Shown piece after piece: positions 54,448-64,000 of a DNA stretch of 64,000 nt. Numbering within the stretch: the first letter of the stretch is position 1; the number at the start of each line of letters is the position of its first letter. The stretch is from Puccinia triticina (taxonomy: Eukaryota; Basidiomycota; Pucciniomycetes; Pucciniales; Pucciniaceae). A program made the position numbers and the translations under genes. The notes under the pieces were generated by a model. The model saw only the letters and a list, made by a program, of their open reading frames with translations, searched no databases and was not told the origin of the DNA. The stretch covers positions 1,612,001-1,676,000 of the forward strand of contig NC_070561.1 of NCBI RefSeq assembly GCF_026914185.1, in the 5' to 3' direction.

Positions 54448-55754
54448 ACACGACGAAGCTGCTGCATCCAGAGCGCGCTTGACCAAAACAGTAGCTTGGA
54501 GTGACAACTGGCGACACACTCACCCGCAAACTTAAATACCCTTCCTTCTGAGGTGGCCTGCGGGGCCTTCTACTATAAGAATTTGTTGCTGTGTCTAGTG
54601 CTGTTGGTCGTTGATACATAAGGTTGACCAGAAGTTGAAGACTTTTGGGTCGCAGTTGATGTGCGCATTCATCTCCAGCCATTAGTCGACGGCAAGAGTT
54701 GCATGCAGTTATTTCACCGGGGGCCGCGGGAGCGTCGTGCCAAGTGAGTTTGCCCATGTACGTGAGGGCTAAAAATTATTTTGTAAAATAAAATCGCTGC
54801 ATCCCAAGCTTCACATTCACACCCGCCTGGTCACGGCCCGGCTTCAAGCCTGGGGCATGTTTGACCAGACCCAGAAAACCATCTCAAGGCTGGTGGCTGA
54901 AGGCTTCTCAAGGCTAACGTTAAGTTCAAGCGGCCAAGGCTTCACCCACCAGTCAACATGTAACATTTTTTCTCACGCAGAAGCGCACTCATCTGCTCTC
55001 GTTTGTTATCAGGCTGAAGTTGAAATAGCATGGAATCCCAGGGAGCACATAGGAGCACATACCGGTGCATTCAAACCCATAAACTCATATCCTCGGGTTT
55101 GTGGCTCCTTCATTACTCTCTGTCTACCATCGGAAAAAAATCAAACCTTGATTTTATGGACAACTAGCGAGAACAGGATAAGTATACTCCTTCGCACCGG
55201 TCCCCCCGTTAACGTCAGGTCTTTCGTTCGTTTTGCTCCCAAAGGTTAGTTCAACCCTGAGTCTGACCATTCTCATTATTTTGGCGGTCGTCTCGCATAA
55301 CCCCTCCGCTCGGTCGACGTTCATTTACTAACCTTCAAAATTGGAACTTAGTTATCCCTACACCATCACCGCTGTTTCCAGACCTCTAGGTAGTAGACAT
55401 CATCCAGACTCCGTAGCTAACCTCACAGCCTCACACATACCTGAAGTACGTCTGCTACGAATTATAAATGTGTCTCACCCGCTCTTCGTCTATTGAAAGC
55501 TAATCTTGTTCTGTCTGTGCCCGGCGTTTGAACTCCTCCCGGCGGCCAAGCAGTTGGCCTCCTTGTCGTCTGTTTATCTTCTGTAGTATTTTGCACCCGG
55601 ATCAACTTAGTTCCTGGCCCTTAAGCTTCATCTCGTCAAGTGTTTTCGTTGGATTCATAAACTTGAACGAGCTTGGCAGGCTGGCCCCTCAATAACCTGC
55701 GAAACCTAGTTCAAAAAACCAATCATCGACAAATCAACATTCGAGCTTGGCAAG
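54448..55754. other. Intergenic and 5' flank of the UPF0658 gene
   Basis: Contains a 130-codon frame at 54857-55249 (ATG present) without recognisable homology. It lies in sequence rich in the repeated word CTCAAGGCT and is not claimed as a gene. CT-rich sequence at 55600-55750 is the likely leader. Confidence 0.4.
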
Positions 55755-57754
55755 ATGCTACCACACTCGTTGGATGAAGACCAAAAATCCGAAGAGACTT
55801 TTACCCATCAACTTACCCACGTTTTGACCTCAGAGGAATGCAATTCTTCATGGGATAAAATACAGAATACTGCAAGAAGGACAATGCTCATCACAAGTCC
55901 TCAACGCTCAAACCCTCGGTTTCGAACCTTTCTTTTAATCAGCTTACTTGTATCGCAATCATTTGGTGTTATCGGTTTCTTCACTTCAGTGTTTATATCA
56001 TTGGGGCCATACGTTTCCTCTGGTCATGACCGCGGCTACCAAGCTATGCTGGGATATCTGGTGGGTAGTTTTCATATGTATATCATTTTGTCTAATGTTC
56101 AATTTTGGATGTTTTGGTTTGTACTCCATTAACAACGTGTAATGCTTTTTTAACTTGATCTGTAATGTTGAAACACCAAAAATTCACAGGTGATCTTTAC
56201 CATTGCAACCGTTTTCGAAGTTTACATCGTTAGTAGCATATTTTGTTTCCTTATTGTTCTGCTAAAGTCCTCATAATCCCGCAATTACAAGACACTCGGA
56301 TTATCATCATATAATTGTCTTTACTGAGTCCATTTTACATTGCGTTTCTGACAGGCTATCGACTCCCTTCTTAGCCAAAACGCGCCTCAATTGTTTGCGC
56401 TCTGTTTATTTGAAGGCTCCATGACTGGTTTTGGTGCAGTTGAGTAGAGCACATATTGTTCCGACAACGTATCAGAAAAAAACAACCTCTAATACCGTGT
56501 GCTGGAACCTCCTTTTGGTTAATTGATTTGTAGATGCTCCCACATCAAATTCATAAAGCCCTTAAAGCCGATGAAAAATTCAACAGCATCCCACCCGCTC
56601 TGATGAAGTCCATTGACTGGCGATTATACTCGGTCCCGGCAATTATCGGCGTGACTACTCTGATTATGACATGGCTTACATGGCACTTTTCTCAAGAGTT
56701 TGGTAAGTGGAATGCGGTCCACGCGTCACATCAACAATCCATACACTTACAGATGCCTCCTGGTGAGAGCAAACCACCGTTTCTAATGGATGGTTTTTAT
56801 CAATTTCGACCAGGCTGGCACGCTTTCAAGAAACTGGGAGCCAACATCGCACTGAGAAGAGCGATGAGAGTCAAATCGATTTTCTACATGTTACAAAAGT
56901 TCAATTTCTTCTTTTTGATAGGATTTTGTGTCTTGATCGTTCAGATGAGAAAGCAGAGTCAACAGAGTCTAGAGACACTGGACGTCATCTTACCTTCCTT
57001 GTCAGTGACCTCACTTAACCTTTCATCGCTTCTATTAAAAGACTCAGGCAGTCAAAGTTTTGTGATTATTTGGCTGAATGTCTCTCTTTGCTTATTTTCT
57101 TCCAGAGCGTTAGTCGCTACCTGTCTTGTTCAGTAAGTCCGACAACATTTTTTTTTTTTTCAAATTCTGACTCTGGTACTGATGTATGAATGCTTAATGT
57201 TTTTGTTGAACTTCGGCACTTCTGTCATCAAATTGCTCACAGACTTTTTGCAAGTATTGCGGTCGAACTGGAACTACGTTTTTTCATCTTCCTGTACGGA
57301 ATGTTTTGGTCTGCGGCCATGGTGCGATCCAAGTAACGATTCAGTATAAGAATCGAAACGTATCTAATCAATCTTCTCTCTCATTACTCATGCCCTGAAC
57401 GACCAGCTATTCATGGGATATGAAATTATCGAGATCCATCCGCTATCGGAAGCTACCGATTCTCAACATTCATTAATATTATTTTCGTCATTGACGATTT
57501 TGCTGTTGTTCTCGACGGGAATTATGTCGATATTTTGCTTTATGAATTTCAACAAAGGGCTCAAAGGGGCAGGTCAGTAAAAAACAAAGCTGTCCATTTT
57601 CAATTAGAATCGAAAAGCTCATTTTTTGTGGTTCGATTTTACAGAAGATTCATACATTGTAGGGCTTTTTCACAAAAAAGCAAGTTTCCAAACTAGTGCT
57701 CCACACTCGATTGAATCAAGGTACAAGCTCGAGCTACGGGCCGTTCTAGATTAA
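55755..57754 (+). CDS. UPF0658-type Golgi membrane protein
   Basis: Exons 55755-56060, 56190-56228, 56355-56438, 56534-56702, 56814-57000, 57106-57132, 57243-57321, 57407-57572, 57645-57754; 388 residues. About seven hydrophobic segments include FLLISLLVSQSFGVIGFFTSVFI, IIGVTTLIMTWLTW, FNFFFLIGFCVLIV and LFMGYE-adjacent SLTILLLFSTGIMSIFCF. The cytoplasmic block FGWHAFKKLGANIALRRAMR is typical of the fungal UPF0658 Golgi apparatus membrane proteins (S. pombe homologues), whose function is not known. The exon 3 donor (GTTGAG) was chosen because the more obvious site breaks the frame. No sorting signal recognised. Confidence 0.8.
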
Positions 57755-58886
57755 ACAAAAAAAGACGTTATCACCATTGGAATACCCATTTACCCGTCAT
57801 TTTGTTTTGCTTTAATCTTTGACTCTTCACTGATGTGTGAAGTTTGGCTGCCCAACTCCAATGTCATCCAACCATTTGTCCAAAAACACGTTGATTCTTA
57901 TGTATCCATTCTTCATGGCTTTCTTTTTGTCCAAAACTTGTATTCAAAATGGATGAACACTGTTGCTATAGCTTCATGGCCAGATTTGATGTGAAACAAG
58001 CTGAAAAGGCAAACTTGTTTTCCAAGCCCAGTTGGCAGTTGGTATGGATCTTTTTGGAACCACTTCAAACATGTTGGCTTCAGTCTGGATGATGCAATTT
58101 TCTTTGCTTGGTGCAATTTTTTTTGGCAATTTTCTTGGGCCTGAACCCCACCCTGTTGTGACCTGGGTCACTGTTATGAGTGGGAATTTCCCTATGTATC
58201 TGCAGTTAACTTCAAGAGGCTGGAGGTCCAGACAGCTTCCTTGTCCTGCAATCTACCATACTCCAGAGCCCCATACCCCAGACTCCATTTTCTCTCCTCA
58301 GAACAGACCTTAATAGTCATGGTCTTGTTTGGCTGCCACTCTCTGCTGCGGAGGAGGCTACAGTCTCCTCTACCAGGGGCTCAGTCAAGCATCATCATTG
58401 TCATTACCATTTTATTGTTACCACTACCAGTTATTCCCAAGCCAAAATCTCCACAAACCCTTCTACATCATGACTGGATGTCCAGCTTGGCCCAAATAAT
58501 TTGTAGCACCATGTACACAATCAAACATAAAATTATTTTTGTTCTGCTTGTACACCGGGGGGGAAAATAAATTACCCCTAGACAACAGATGAAATAAGGC
58601 TAAGTCCAATGAGCTACCCATCAATTACATCTCTGATTGTGTTTGCAGCCCACTTTAGGGCAGAAATGTGAAATTGTGGTCTGGTGATAGTAGAATCAAT
58701 TCACAGCAAGAACAGCACTATAGACATTTTTATTCAATGTCACCCATCATCTAGTGACTATTTGATGTTTATTTTTACTGGCACTGCTGTCTTGTCACTT
58801 AGCTAATACCTGCCTCCTAGTCCCACCCACAGAGTGGTAAAACACTTTTTGCACTGTGCCAACCAGAGGGAGGGACTTAAGGCCAT
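57755..58886. other. Intergenic, no gene recognised
   Basis: A 93-codon frame at 58032-58313 lacks homology and reads through repeat-like sequence. No gene is claimed. Confidence 0.4.
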
Positions 58887-58894
58887 ATGGACCC

Positions 58895-59737
58895 TAAGGG
58901 TCACCAAGAGGTACCCAATGGACGGTACCCGGCACCCACCTAGGGCAACGGGTACCTATCTACAGGTGCCGTGTCCGGGTCTGGGTGTCAGATTTTGGCT
59001 AAAAAACCACCAGGTTCCCGGGTACCCATGGGGAGTACCCGCCACTTAGGTGTAGCTTGTGCCGCAGCACTGATATCCAGGGAGTACATACATACACCAC
59101 GGGTGCACCAAAAGTTTTTGGTGTGGTTATCAAAACCAAATTGATTGGATAGTGGTTGTCAGAACCAAATTGGTCTGAATCTGGTTTGTGGACAAATTCC
59201 GTTGCCAAAAAGGTCCCAAAAACCGTACCATGAGAGAAGGAGCATCCAAATGGTTTCCAAAACCATTTCAAATGGTTCTGGAAATATTTTTCAAACCAAA
59301 TTGGTTTCCAAAATAATTTTAAAACCACCTCAGGTGGTTAAAAATATCTGAAAATGGCTAGTCCGACTCATTCTTCAGGACGTCCGGACTCAATTAAAAA
59401 AAATATTCTGAAAACCAATCAAACTGGTTTTCCAAATATTTTGTTGCACCCGTGGTGTACATGCCATTCCAATCGGACAAGTATGTTGTCCTCAAGGAGG
59501 ATTGAAAGAGAAAGAGAGAGAGAAAATGTGAAAGTCAAAGGGAATTGTCTTTTTTTATATTTTTTATTACATTAAGAATAGTCTGTAATAGTCTTTGGTA
59601 GGTTTTGAATGTAGAAATACAAGCAGGTACCCGCCAAAAATACCAGCGGTACCCGCCTGCAGGTGCCATGTGTGGGTACGGGTTTCCAGAAACAGTGAAA
59701 AACAGCGCGGGTACCTGGGTCTACTTGGCAATCCTTA
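58895..59737. mobile_element. Non-autonomous hAT-type element, 843 bp
   Basis: Ends TAAGGGTCACC and GGCAATCCTTA, the latter reading TAAGGATTGCC in reverse. Perfect 8-bp target duplication ATGGACCC at 58887-58894 and 59738-59745. Subterminal words GGGTACCCG recur at both ends, as in hAT 1 at 44.6-48.2 kb, so that element (or an active relative) may be the source of mobility. No transposase. A second element is nested inside. Confidence 0.88.
59094..59458. mobile_element. Nested TIR element, 365 bp
   Basis: Perfect 14-bp TIRs ACACCACGGGTGCA and TGCACCCGTGGTGT. Flanked by ACAT at 59090-59093 and 59459-59462. The interior is built from words like AACCAAATTGGTTT in both orientations. It interrupts the 843-bp hAT-type element. 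Confidence 0.75.
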
Positions 59738-59933
59738 ATGGACCCCACAGGCTGAGATAATTGGGAATTTTGGTGGTAGGTTTTTCTCATCAAGCATTAA
59801 ACCCTTATTTCCTGACAAATTTTCTTATTGTTATTGTTTCTGGGTTCTCCCCAAATATCTTAACCGTTGTACCATTTAATTGAGTTATGCAAAATTGGGA
59901 ATTTGGGATCCTGTACAGTACAACAACTGTGGT

Positions 59934-60659
59934 ACCAACAATGGGCCTTTACTATACAGATATTGGGACAGTATTGTTATTGTATTTTTCATGGTCCAAT
60001 AACAGTACTGTTATTTCCATTTTCAGTAATGGATTTTTAATACTATATCCAATTACATGAGGATTTTTTTCTTTTTGGAGAATACTATATCCAAATGAAG
60101 GAAGAAACAAAAAAAATCATAATACTATACTGGCCAGATGCAGCCAGTACCACTACTTTGTAGGGATGAAAATCTATCTATTTCTTGGGCTTGGGGATCA
60201 GAGCACCCAAAGCCTTTCCAGCCTCAGAAAAATCCCCTGAGGGAGTAAAATCCTCACAAAGCCACATAAGGCTGCTGACGGATTGTGAAATAGTAGAAGG
60301 GAACAAACTACCACATCTGCAGCCGCAGAGAACAAGAGCTATCCAGTGTTCCTAAATAAGCCCATGCTATTACCGCAAGGACCAGGTAAGTGGAATGGTT
60401 TGCCTGTACAATCATCAGGAGCCCACATTTCATTGCCTTATGTTTACACCTGGTTAAGTGCATTATCGCGGTAACCAGGGGCAAAAAAAGTTACTATACC
60501 TGTATTTTTTGTTTCAGAAAAAAAACACAGAATACTATACGGGCCACTTGGAACAAGAGCCAATACAGTACAGTTATTAGTATAGGCTGGTACAACCAGA
60601 CCCATACTATAACAGAAAGACTCGGTTATTGTAGAGTATAGTATAGGCCCATTGTTGGT
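59934..60659. mobile_element. TIR element with ATACTATA subterminal words, 726 bp
   Basis: Perfect 14-bp ends ACCAACAATGGGCC and GGCCCATTGTTGGT, followed inward by TTTACTATAC and TATACTATAC. Repeats of ATACTATA and AACAGTACTGTTATT occur through the interior. No clear target duplication and no coding content. Confidence 0.6.
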
Positions 60660-61364
60660 GGGACCATGTTGCCAAATGAACAAAGTCACAACAAAGACAT
60701 CTGAATATCATGCCCCCAAACAATAGAGAAATTGGTTTCCCTACAACACAATCACACAATGTGATGTGATGAAGCTTCACACAATTGAAAAAGACCAAGT
60801 TCCTAATTATCTCAGGTGGTAGCATCCCCCCTCCAAATTCAGAGGGACTTTTAAGGTCCCATTTAGAACTGATATCTATGTATAATCCAGGCAATATATA
60901 AGTGTTTTTTGCCTATCTACAATCCAGGCAATATATAAGTATTTTTGCCTGCTGGATCAGGTCCTTCAAAACTTGATCAGATCATAGACGTCACAACAAT
61001 TCAGATTATATTGTGTGATTATATTGCTGCCAAACAGGGCCTAAGTTAGCCATATTGTTTTTAACATCAAGAAGTCATATTACACATACCCCAGTACTGA
61101 AGATTGCATGATGTCAAATACAGAGAAGATTCATTGGCTCATGCCAATGACAAAACTCAGAGAAATTTCTTCTTTGATTGAAAGCAATAGGAACAAAAGC
61201 AAACAAGGAACAGTAGAACAAAAAGGTAAGTCTGCAAGAGAATACTGAAAAAAATGTTCAACATGAAGCAAAAAAGAGCATACATTTTGTTTATAAGGGA
61301 AGTAAATCAAGAAACAAAAGGCGTGGGATGATAAGATCTTTTGTGGAAAGGTACAAGGTGACGC
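60660..61364. other. 3' flank of the DEK_C/SWIB gene, no gene recognised
   Basis: AT-rich. A repeated word (CAGGCAATATATAAGT) occurs twice near 60890 and 60928. No gene recognised. Confidence 0.4.
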
Positions 61365-62526
61365 TCATGACTGGGACTGGGCTGGTGGTGGTTGTAGAAC
61401 TTCTTCAGGCTTCCATAAATGGTCAGCCAATAATTTCTGGTTTGGCAGCAACCAGTAGAGAGTTGCGGATACAAGTCATCACGGGGAATCAAGATGTTAG
61501 TCCGCTTGTGAGTTAAAGTGATGGAGGATAAACGGAAAGGCCGGTTATGCCAGCAGGGTCCGATAGAAAGGGAGAAACTTACATTCATTGTGAACATATT
61601 CACAGAATTCGTGTTGAACACTTTTTTCAACGCATCGTCGCAGAGTATCTGGCGCCTATCTTTCGGATTTTGCAATTCTTTGGCCTTGATGTATTCCCAG
61701 ATCTTCTTAACAACTTGAGGTCTTGAGCACTGCGTGTAACGAGGACATCAGCGTCAAGTTGGATGTTTGGGAAGAGCTTGGGATAGATACCATTGGGACG
61801 CCAATCACGTCAGATAGAGCGGGGGAGCAGTTCAGTTCGAGATGTATGCCTTTATTCGAACCCGGTCCTTCACCTTCTCTAGGGACTCTAGGCTTTTTCT
61901 CGCCGCCTGTCTTCTTGCCTCCCGTGCTGGGTGAGCCATCTTCGTCATCAGTGTCAACGTAAGCAGCCGATTTCCTCTTCTTTGATTTGGTTGCCGTCGA
62001 TTTCGCAGCCCGTGGGATTGTTGCAGTCGGGGGTTGCTGGGCTGGTTTTTGGACGACCGGTTTGACCGGCTGGGGATTTCCGGTTTTCACTACTCCTGGC
62101 GTCCCTCGTGGTGGTAAGGCGAGAGGTGGGAATGAGGTTGTGGGCTTGATATCTTGTTTAATGGGAGGCTGAGGGTGATTGAATGAATTGGTAGGTGGGG
62201 CTGGGTTGACGGATGGTTCTTGGGGCGGCGGCTTCACATCACCCTCGACATTTTCCTTAATCTACAAGTTTCCACGGAAAGCAAAGTCAAATGGGGGAAC
62301 AAAATGTGATTATACGGAATGGGTGATGAGATTTTAGCAGACTTACCTCATGGAAGATTGGGATGCTGATTTCATCGATTTCTGAGCGGAGCGCTTTGAT
62401 GTCCAGATCAGGGAAAATGGTAGCCAGCTTCTTCCGAATCTGTTTGGCGCTGACCGTTTGGAGATCGACTTCAGGGCTAGTAAGGTATGATCTGACATGG
62501 TTCGCAAGGTTGGGGGGAAGGCTCAT
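61365..62526 (-). CDS. DEK_C plus SWIB chromatin protein (Uaf30/Tri1-like)
   Basis: Exons 62526-62347, 62261-61791, 61729-61583, 61436-61365; 289 residues. A DEK_C helical domain (residues about 5-58, QTVSAKQIRKKLATIFPDLD) is followed by a Pro/Gln-rich linker, a Lys-rich part (KSTATKSKKRKSA) and a C-terminal SWIB/MDM2 domain (SRPQVVKKIWEYIKAKELQN, then DRRQILCDDALKKVF, then MFTMNKLLADHL). This order matches yeast Uaf30 and Tri1, of which Uaf30 belongs to the RNA polymerase I upstream activating factor. Splicing at each junction completes the SWIB fold, which supports the model. Which of the two it is cannot be told here. Confidence 0.88.
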
Positions 62527-63112
62527 TCTGTTGGATGGTAAGATGAAGTTTCTTTACGGACAAGTTGGAGCCTGGAGGTGCGAGTACTGTGAATAGGACT
62601 GGCTTGGTCAGCGGAGCGATTGGAAAATTCGACATTCCCGGCTGAAGCCTGGGGGATACAGTAGCCCACGGGGTCAATCCCGAACCCGGCAGGTAGGCTC
62701 CCGCAGGCCAGCACACTGGTTCGACCCGGGTCCGGGAGCCTGAGACCATTCCCCCGGGCGTCTCTCGGAAAACTTCTTTGGTCATCATCAAACTTACTCA
62801 AGTCCCTCCTGTGCTCGCGGGGTGCGAGCACCCTGCCGCCGTGGAGGGACTTGCACGCAATGTCGAGGTTCTCGCGTGAGCAGTACCAGCCAAATGGCTG
62901 GAAAGACCATAAAACCCCTCAGATGACCCCCATTGCCAACCTCTCCAAGATTTGAGAAGCCAATGCCACCTTAAGAATCCTGATGGTTTCCTACATGTTC
63001 TGAAATTTTTAAATTTTTAAAAAAAAGCCATAAATAAGGTTGAAATCACTTGTAAATTTGGCCAATATGCAGTCACAGGAATTTCAGGTTGCTTGCGGAG
63101 GCAGACCACCAT
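62527..63112. other. Intergenic with a MITE hairpin
   Basis: Upstream of the SWIB gene. Apart from the hairpin at 62791-62853 nothing is recognised. 62990-63060 is AT-rich. Confidence 0.4.
62791..62853. repeat. CTAACTT-family MITE, small hairpin copy
   Basis: AACTTACTCAAGTCCCTCC on the left pairs with GGAGGGACTTG on the right. An inner 8-bp stem GTGCTCGC/GCGAGCAC makes it a double hairpin. Confidence 0.65.
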
Positions 63113-64000
63113 CTTTTTTTTTTTTTTTTTTTTAAGTGCAGATTTGATTAGAAATTGCGCACTATGCATATGCACCTAACAGACAAGAGCTTCTACCACA
63201 CTTACAACGTAATAGCAACACAATTGTAAATGGAAGGGAGGAGGAATAACAGAGATTCTGGACAACATACATGACGGTAACAAAAGATAAGAGAGAAAGA
63301 GAAAAAGGAGAAGAAGGCAAAGAGTGGGAAAATGAGGAGAAAGAGAAAGAAAAAGAAAAGGGGAAAGAGTTCCGGCGGTGATCCTGTTTGAAGTCGGATG
63401 GGGGCTATTGATGGGTTCCTTCGGCATCACCGTCCCGCCGGAACTGCGGGAGCCTAGCCAAATCTCGGATGAAGCCCTCCGTGGCCCGGAAAGCCTTGAA
63501 GTTGTTGAGGAGCGTCCTGGTTGTTATCTCGTTGATTCTCTCCTCGAGGAGGAGCCGCCTTGCTGTTGTCCTAGCCTCGCGGAACCTGGAGCAAGAAACC
63601 AAATAATGATCAACTGATTCGGGTACGCCACATGTCATGCAAATAGGGTATGGCGCCCTTCTGCTCTTAAATTGAAAGGAGTTTAATGGCACATGACCTG
63701 ATCTTAGCTGGTGGAAAGCCGCTTGGACCGGAAAGGCCGCCCGTGGCGACCCTTTCCACAGCCTCTCCTTTTGAATAAGCCCAGCCTTCACTGCCGTGAC
63801 GCTACCTCTGATAGACGCGTCCCGTAGAGAAGGGTTGCGCGCCTCAGCCGCCTTCTTGTCTGCCAGCTCATTGCCGTCGATCCTGACGTGCCCAGGGCAC
63901 CACCGGACCAATATCTGTGTGGATGAAGGGATTCCGTCAGCGGCTTTCCGTATCTGAGAGAGCAAATACTGGCCCGGCTTGGGGGCTCTGGGGTTTCCTA
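63113..64000 (-). mobile_element. 3' end of a LINE (Tad1-like), continues past the window
   Basis: A minus-strand poly(A) tail (poly(T) on the plus strand at about 63113-63133) marks the 3' end. A pyrimidine-rich 3' UTR (63134-63404) follows, then the RNase H and zinc-knuckle end of ORF2. The 5' part lies beyond the window, so size and target duplication cannot be judged. Confidence 0.85.
63405..64000 (-). CDS. LINE ORF2 C terminus: RNase H end and CCHC knuckle (partial)
   Basis: Open to the window edge without stops, about 198 codons. The RNase H tail has WCPGHVRIDGNELADKKA, with the conserved His and Asp. The knuckle C-M-T-C-(7)-H-(4)-C follows in PICMTCGVPESVDHYLVSC. No lesion is visible in this part, unlike the LINE at 4.85-8.65 kb, so the element may be younger or intact. 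Confidence 0.85.
   Translation of the reverse strand, partial: GNPRAPKPGQYLLSQIRKAADGIPSSTQILVRWCPGHVRIDGNELADKKAAEARNPSLRDASIRGSVTAVKAGLIQKERLWKGSPRAAFPVQAAFHQLRSGHVPLNSFQFKSRRAPYPICMTCGVPESVDHYLVSCSRFREARTTARRLLLEERINEITTRTLLNNFKAFRATEGFIRDLARLPQFRRDGDAEGTHQ

Noticed and set aside
54857..55249. 130-codon frame with an ATG
   Set aside because: No homology recognised; lies in repeat-like sequence (CTCAAGGCT words) and has no signal or domain. Not enough to call a gene.
58032..58313. 93-codon plus-strand frame with hydrophobic N terminus
   Set aside because: Surrounding sequence is repeat-like, codon choice looks random, no homologue recognised.
62523..62831. Frames overlapping the SWIB gene promoter
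   Set aside because: They run through the MITE hairpin and the real gene start; shadows only.

Overview
The window reads as nuclear DNA of a basidiomycete fungus, most likely a rust (Pucciniales). The basis is many short introns (about 50-100 nt) in conserved eukaryotic genes, several small or medium predicted secreted proteins without recognisable domains, a CR-type (Crinkler-like) NTPase/nuclease candidate, and dense class I and class II transposons. The order-level assignment is inference. No rRNA, CRISPR or convincing tRNA gene was seen.

Layout: 0.8-4.2 kb holds the CR-type gene (minus strand) with its first coding module tandemly duplicated in frame. 4.85-8.65 kb is a decayed LINE. 9.1-10.7 kb holds a hAT relic and a TAGCG-rich element. 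12.8-15.2 kb is an 11-exon seven-helix membrane protein. 15.2-19.8 kb is gene-poor and contains MITEs and a tRNA-like SINE head. 19.8-23.6 kb is a tandem pair of secreted paralogues. 24-26 kb is a divergent pair, a Qc-SNARE and tubulin cofactor B, with start codons 41 bp apart. 26.9-30.1 kb is a tandem duplication of a Gly/Tyr-rich secreted peptide gene. 30.5 kb is a long palindrome. 31-36.7 kb holds OMA1, a small secreted protein and a Nup49/Nup58 nucleoporin. 38.2 kb and 53 kb hold two dispersed paralogues of a cationic cysteine-containing secreted protein. 40.5-43.4 kb is a divergent RRG9-like/CCT8 pair. 44.4-48.3 kb is a nested structure: a hAT inside a MITE inside an array of compensated palindromes. 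49.0-51.9 kb is an apparently intact hAT with a perfect target duplication. 55.8-57.8 kb is a UPF0658 Golgi membrane protein. 58.9-60.7 kb holds non-autonomous TIR elements, one nested. 61.4-62.5 kb is a DEK_C/SWIB chromatin protein. The right edge is the 3' end of another LINE with its poly(A).

The conserved genes are unrelated housekeeping loci (chaperonin, nuclear pore, SNARE, tubulin folding, mitochondrial quality control) separated by repeat-rich stretches that carry the lineage-specific secreted families. Exon models were built by eye from GT/GC-AG sites and reading-frame continuity. For all models given exon by exon except the decayed 44.9-48.0 kb hAT transposase, the exon lengths sum to a multiple of three, but they have not been tested against transcripts.
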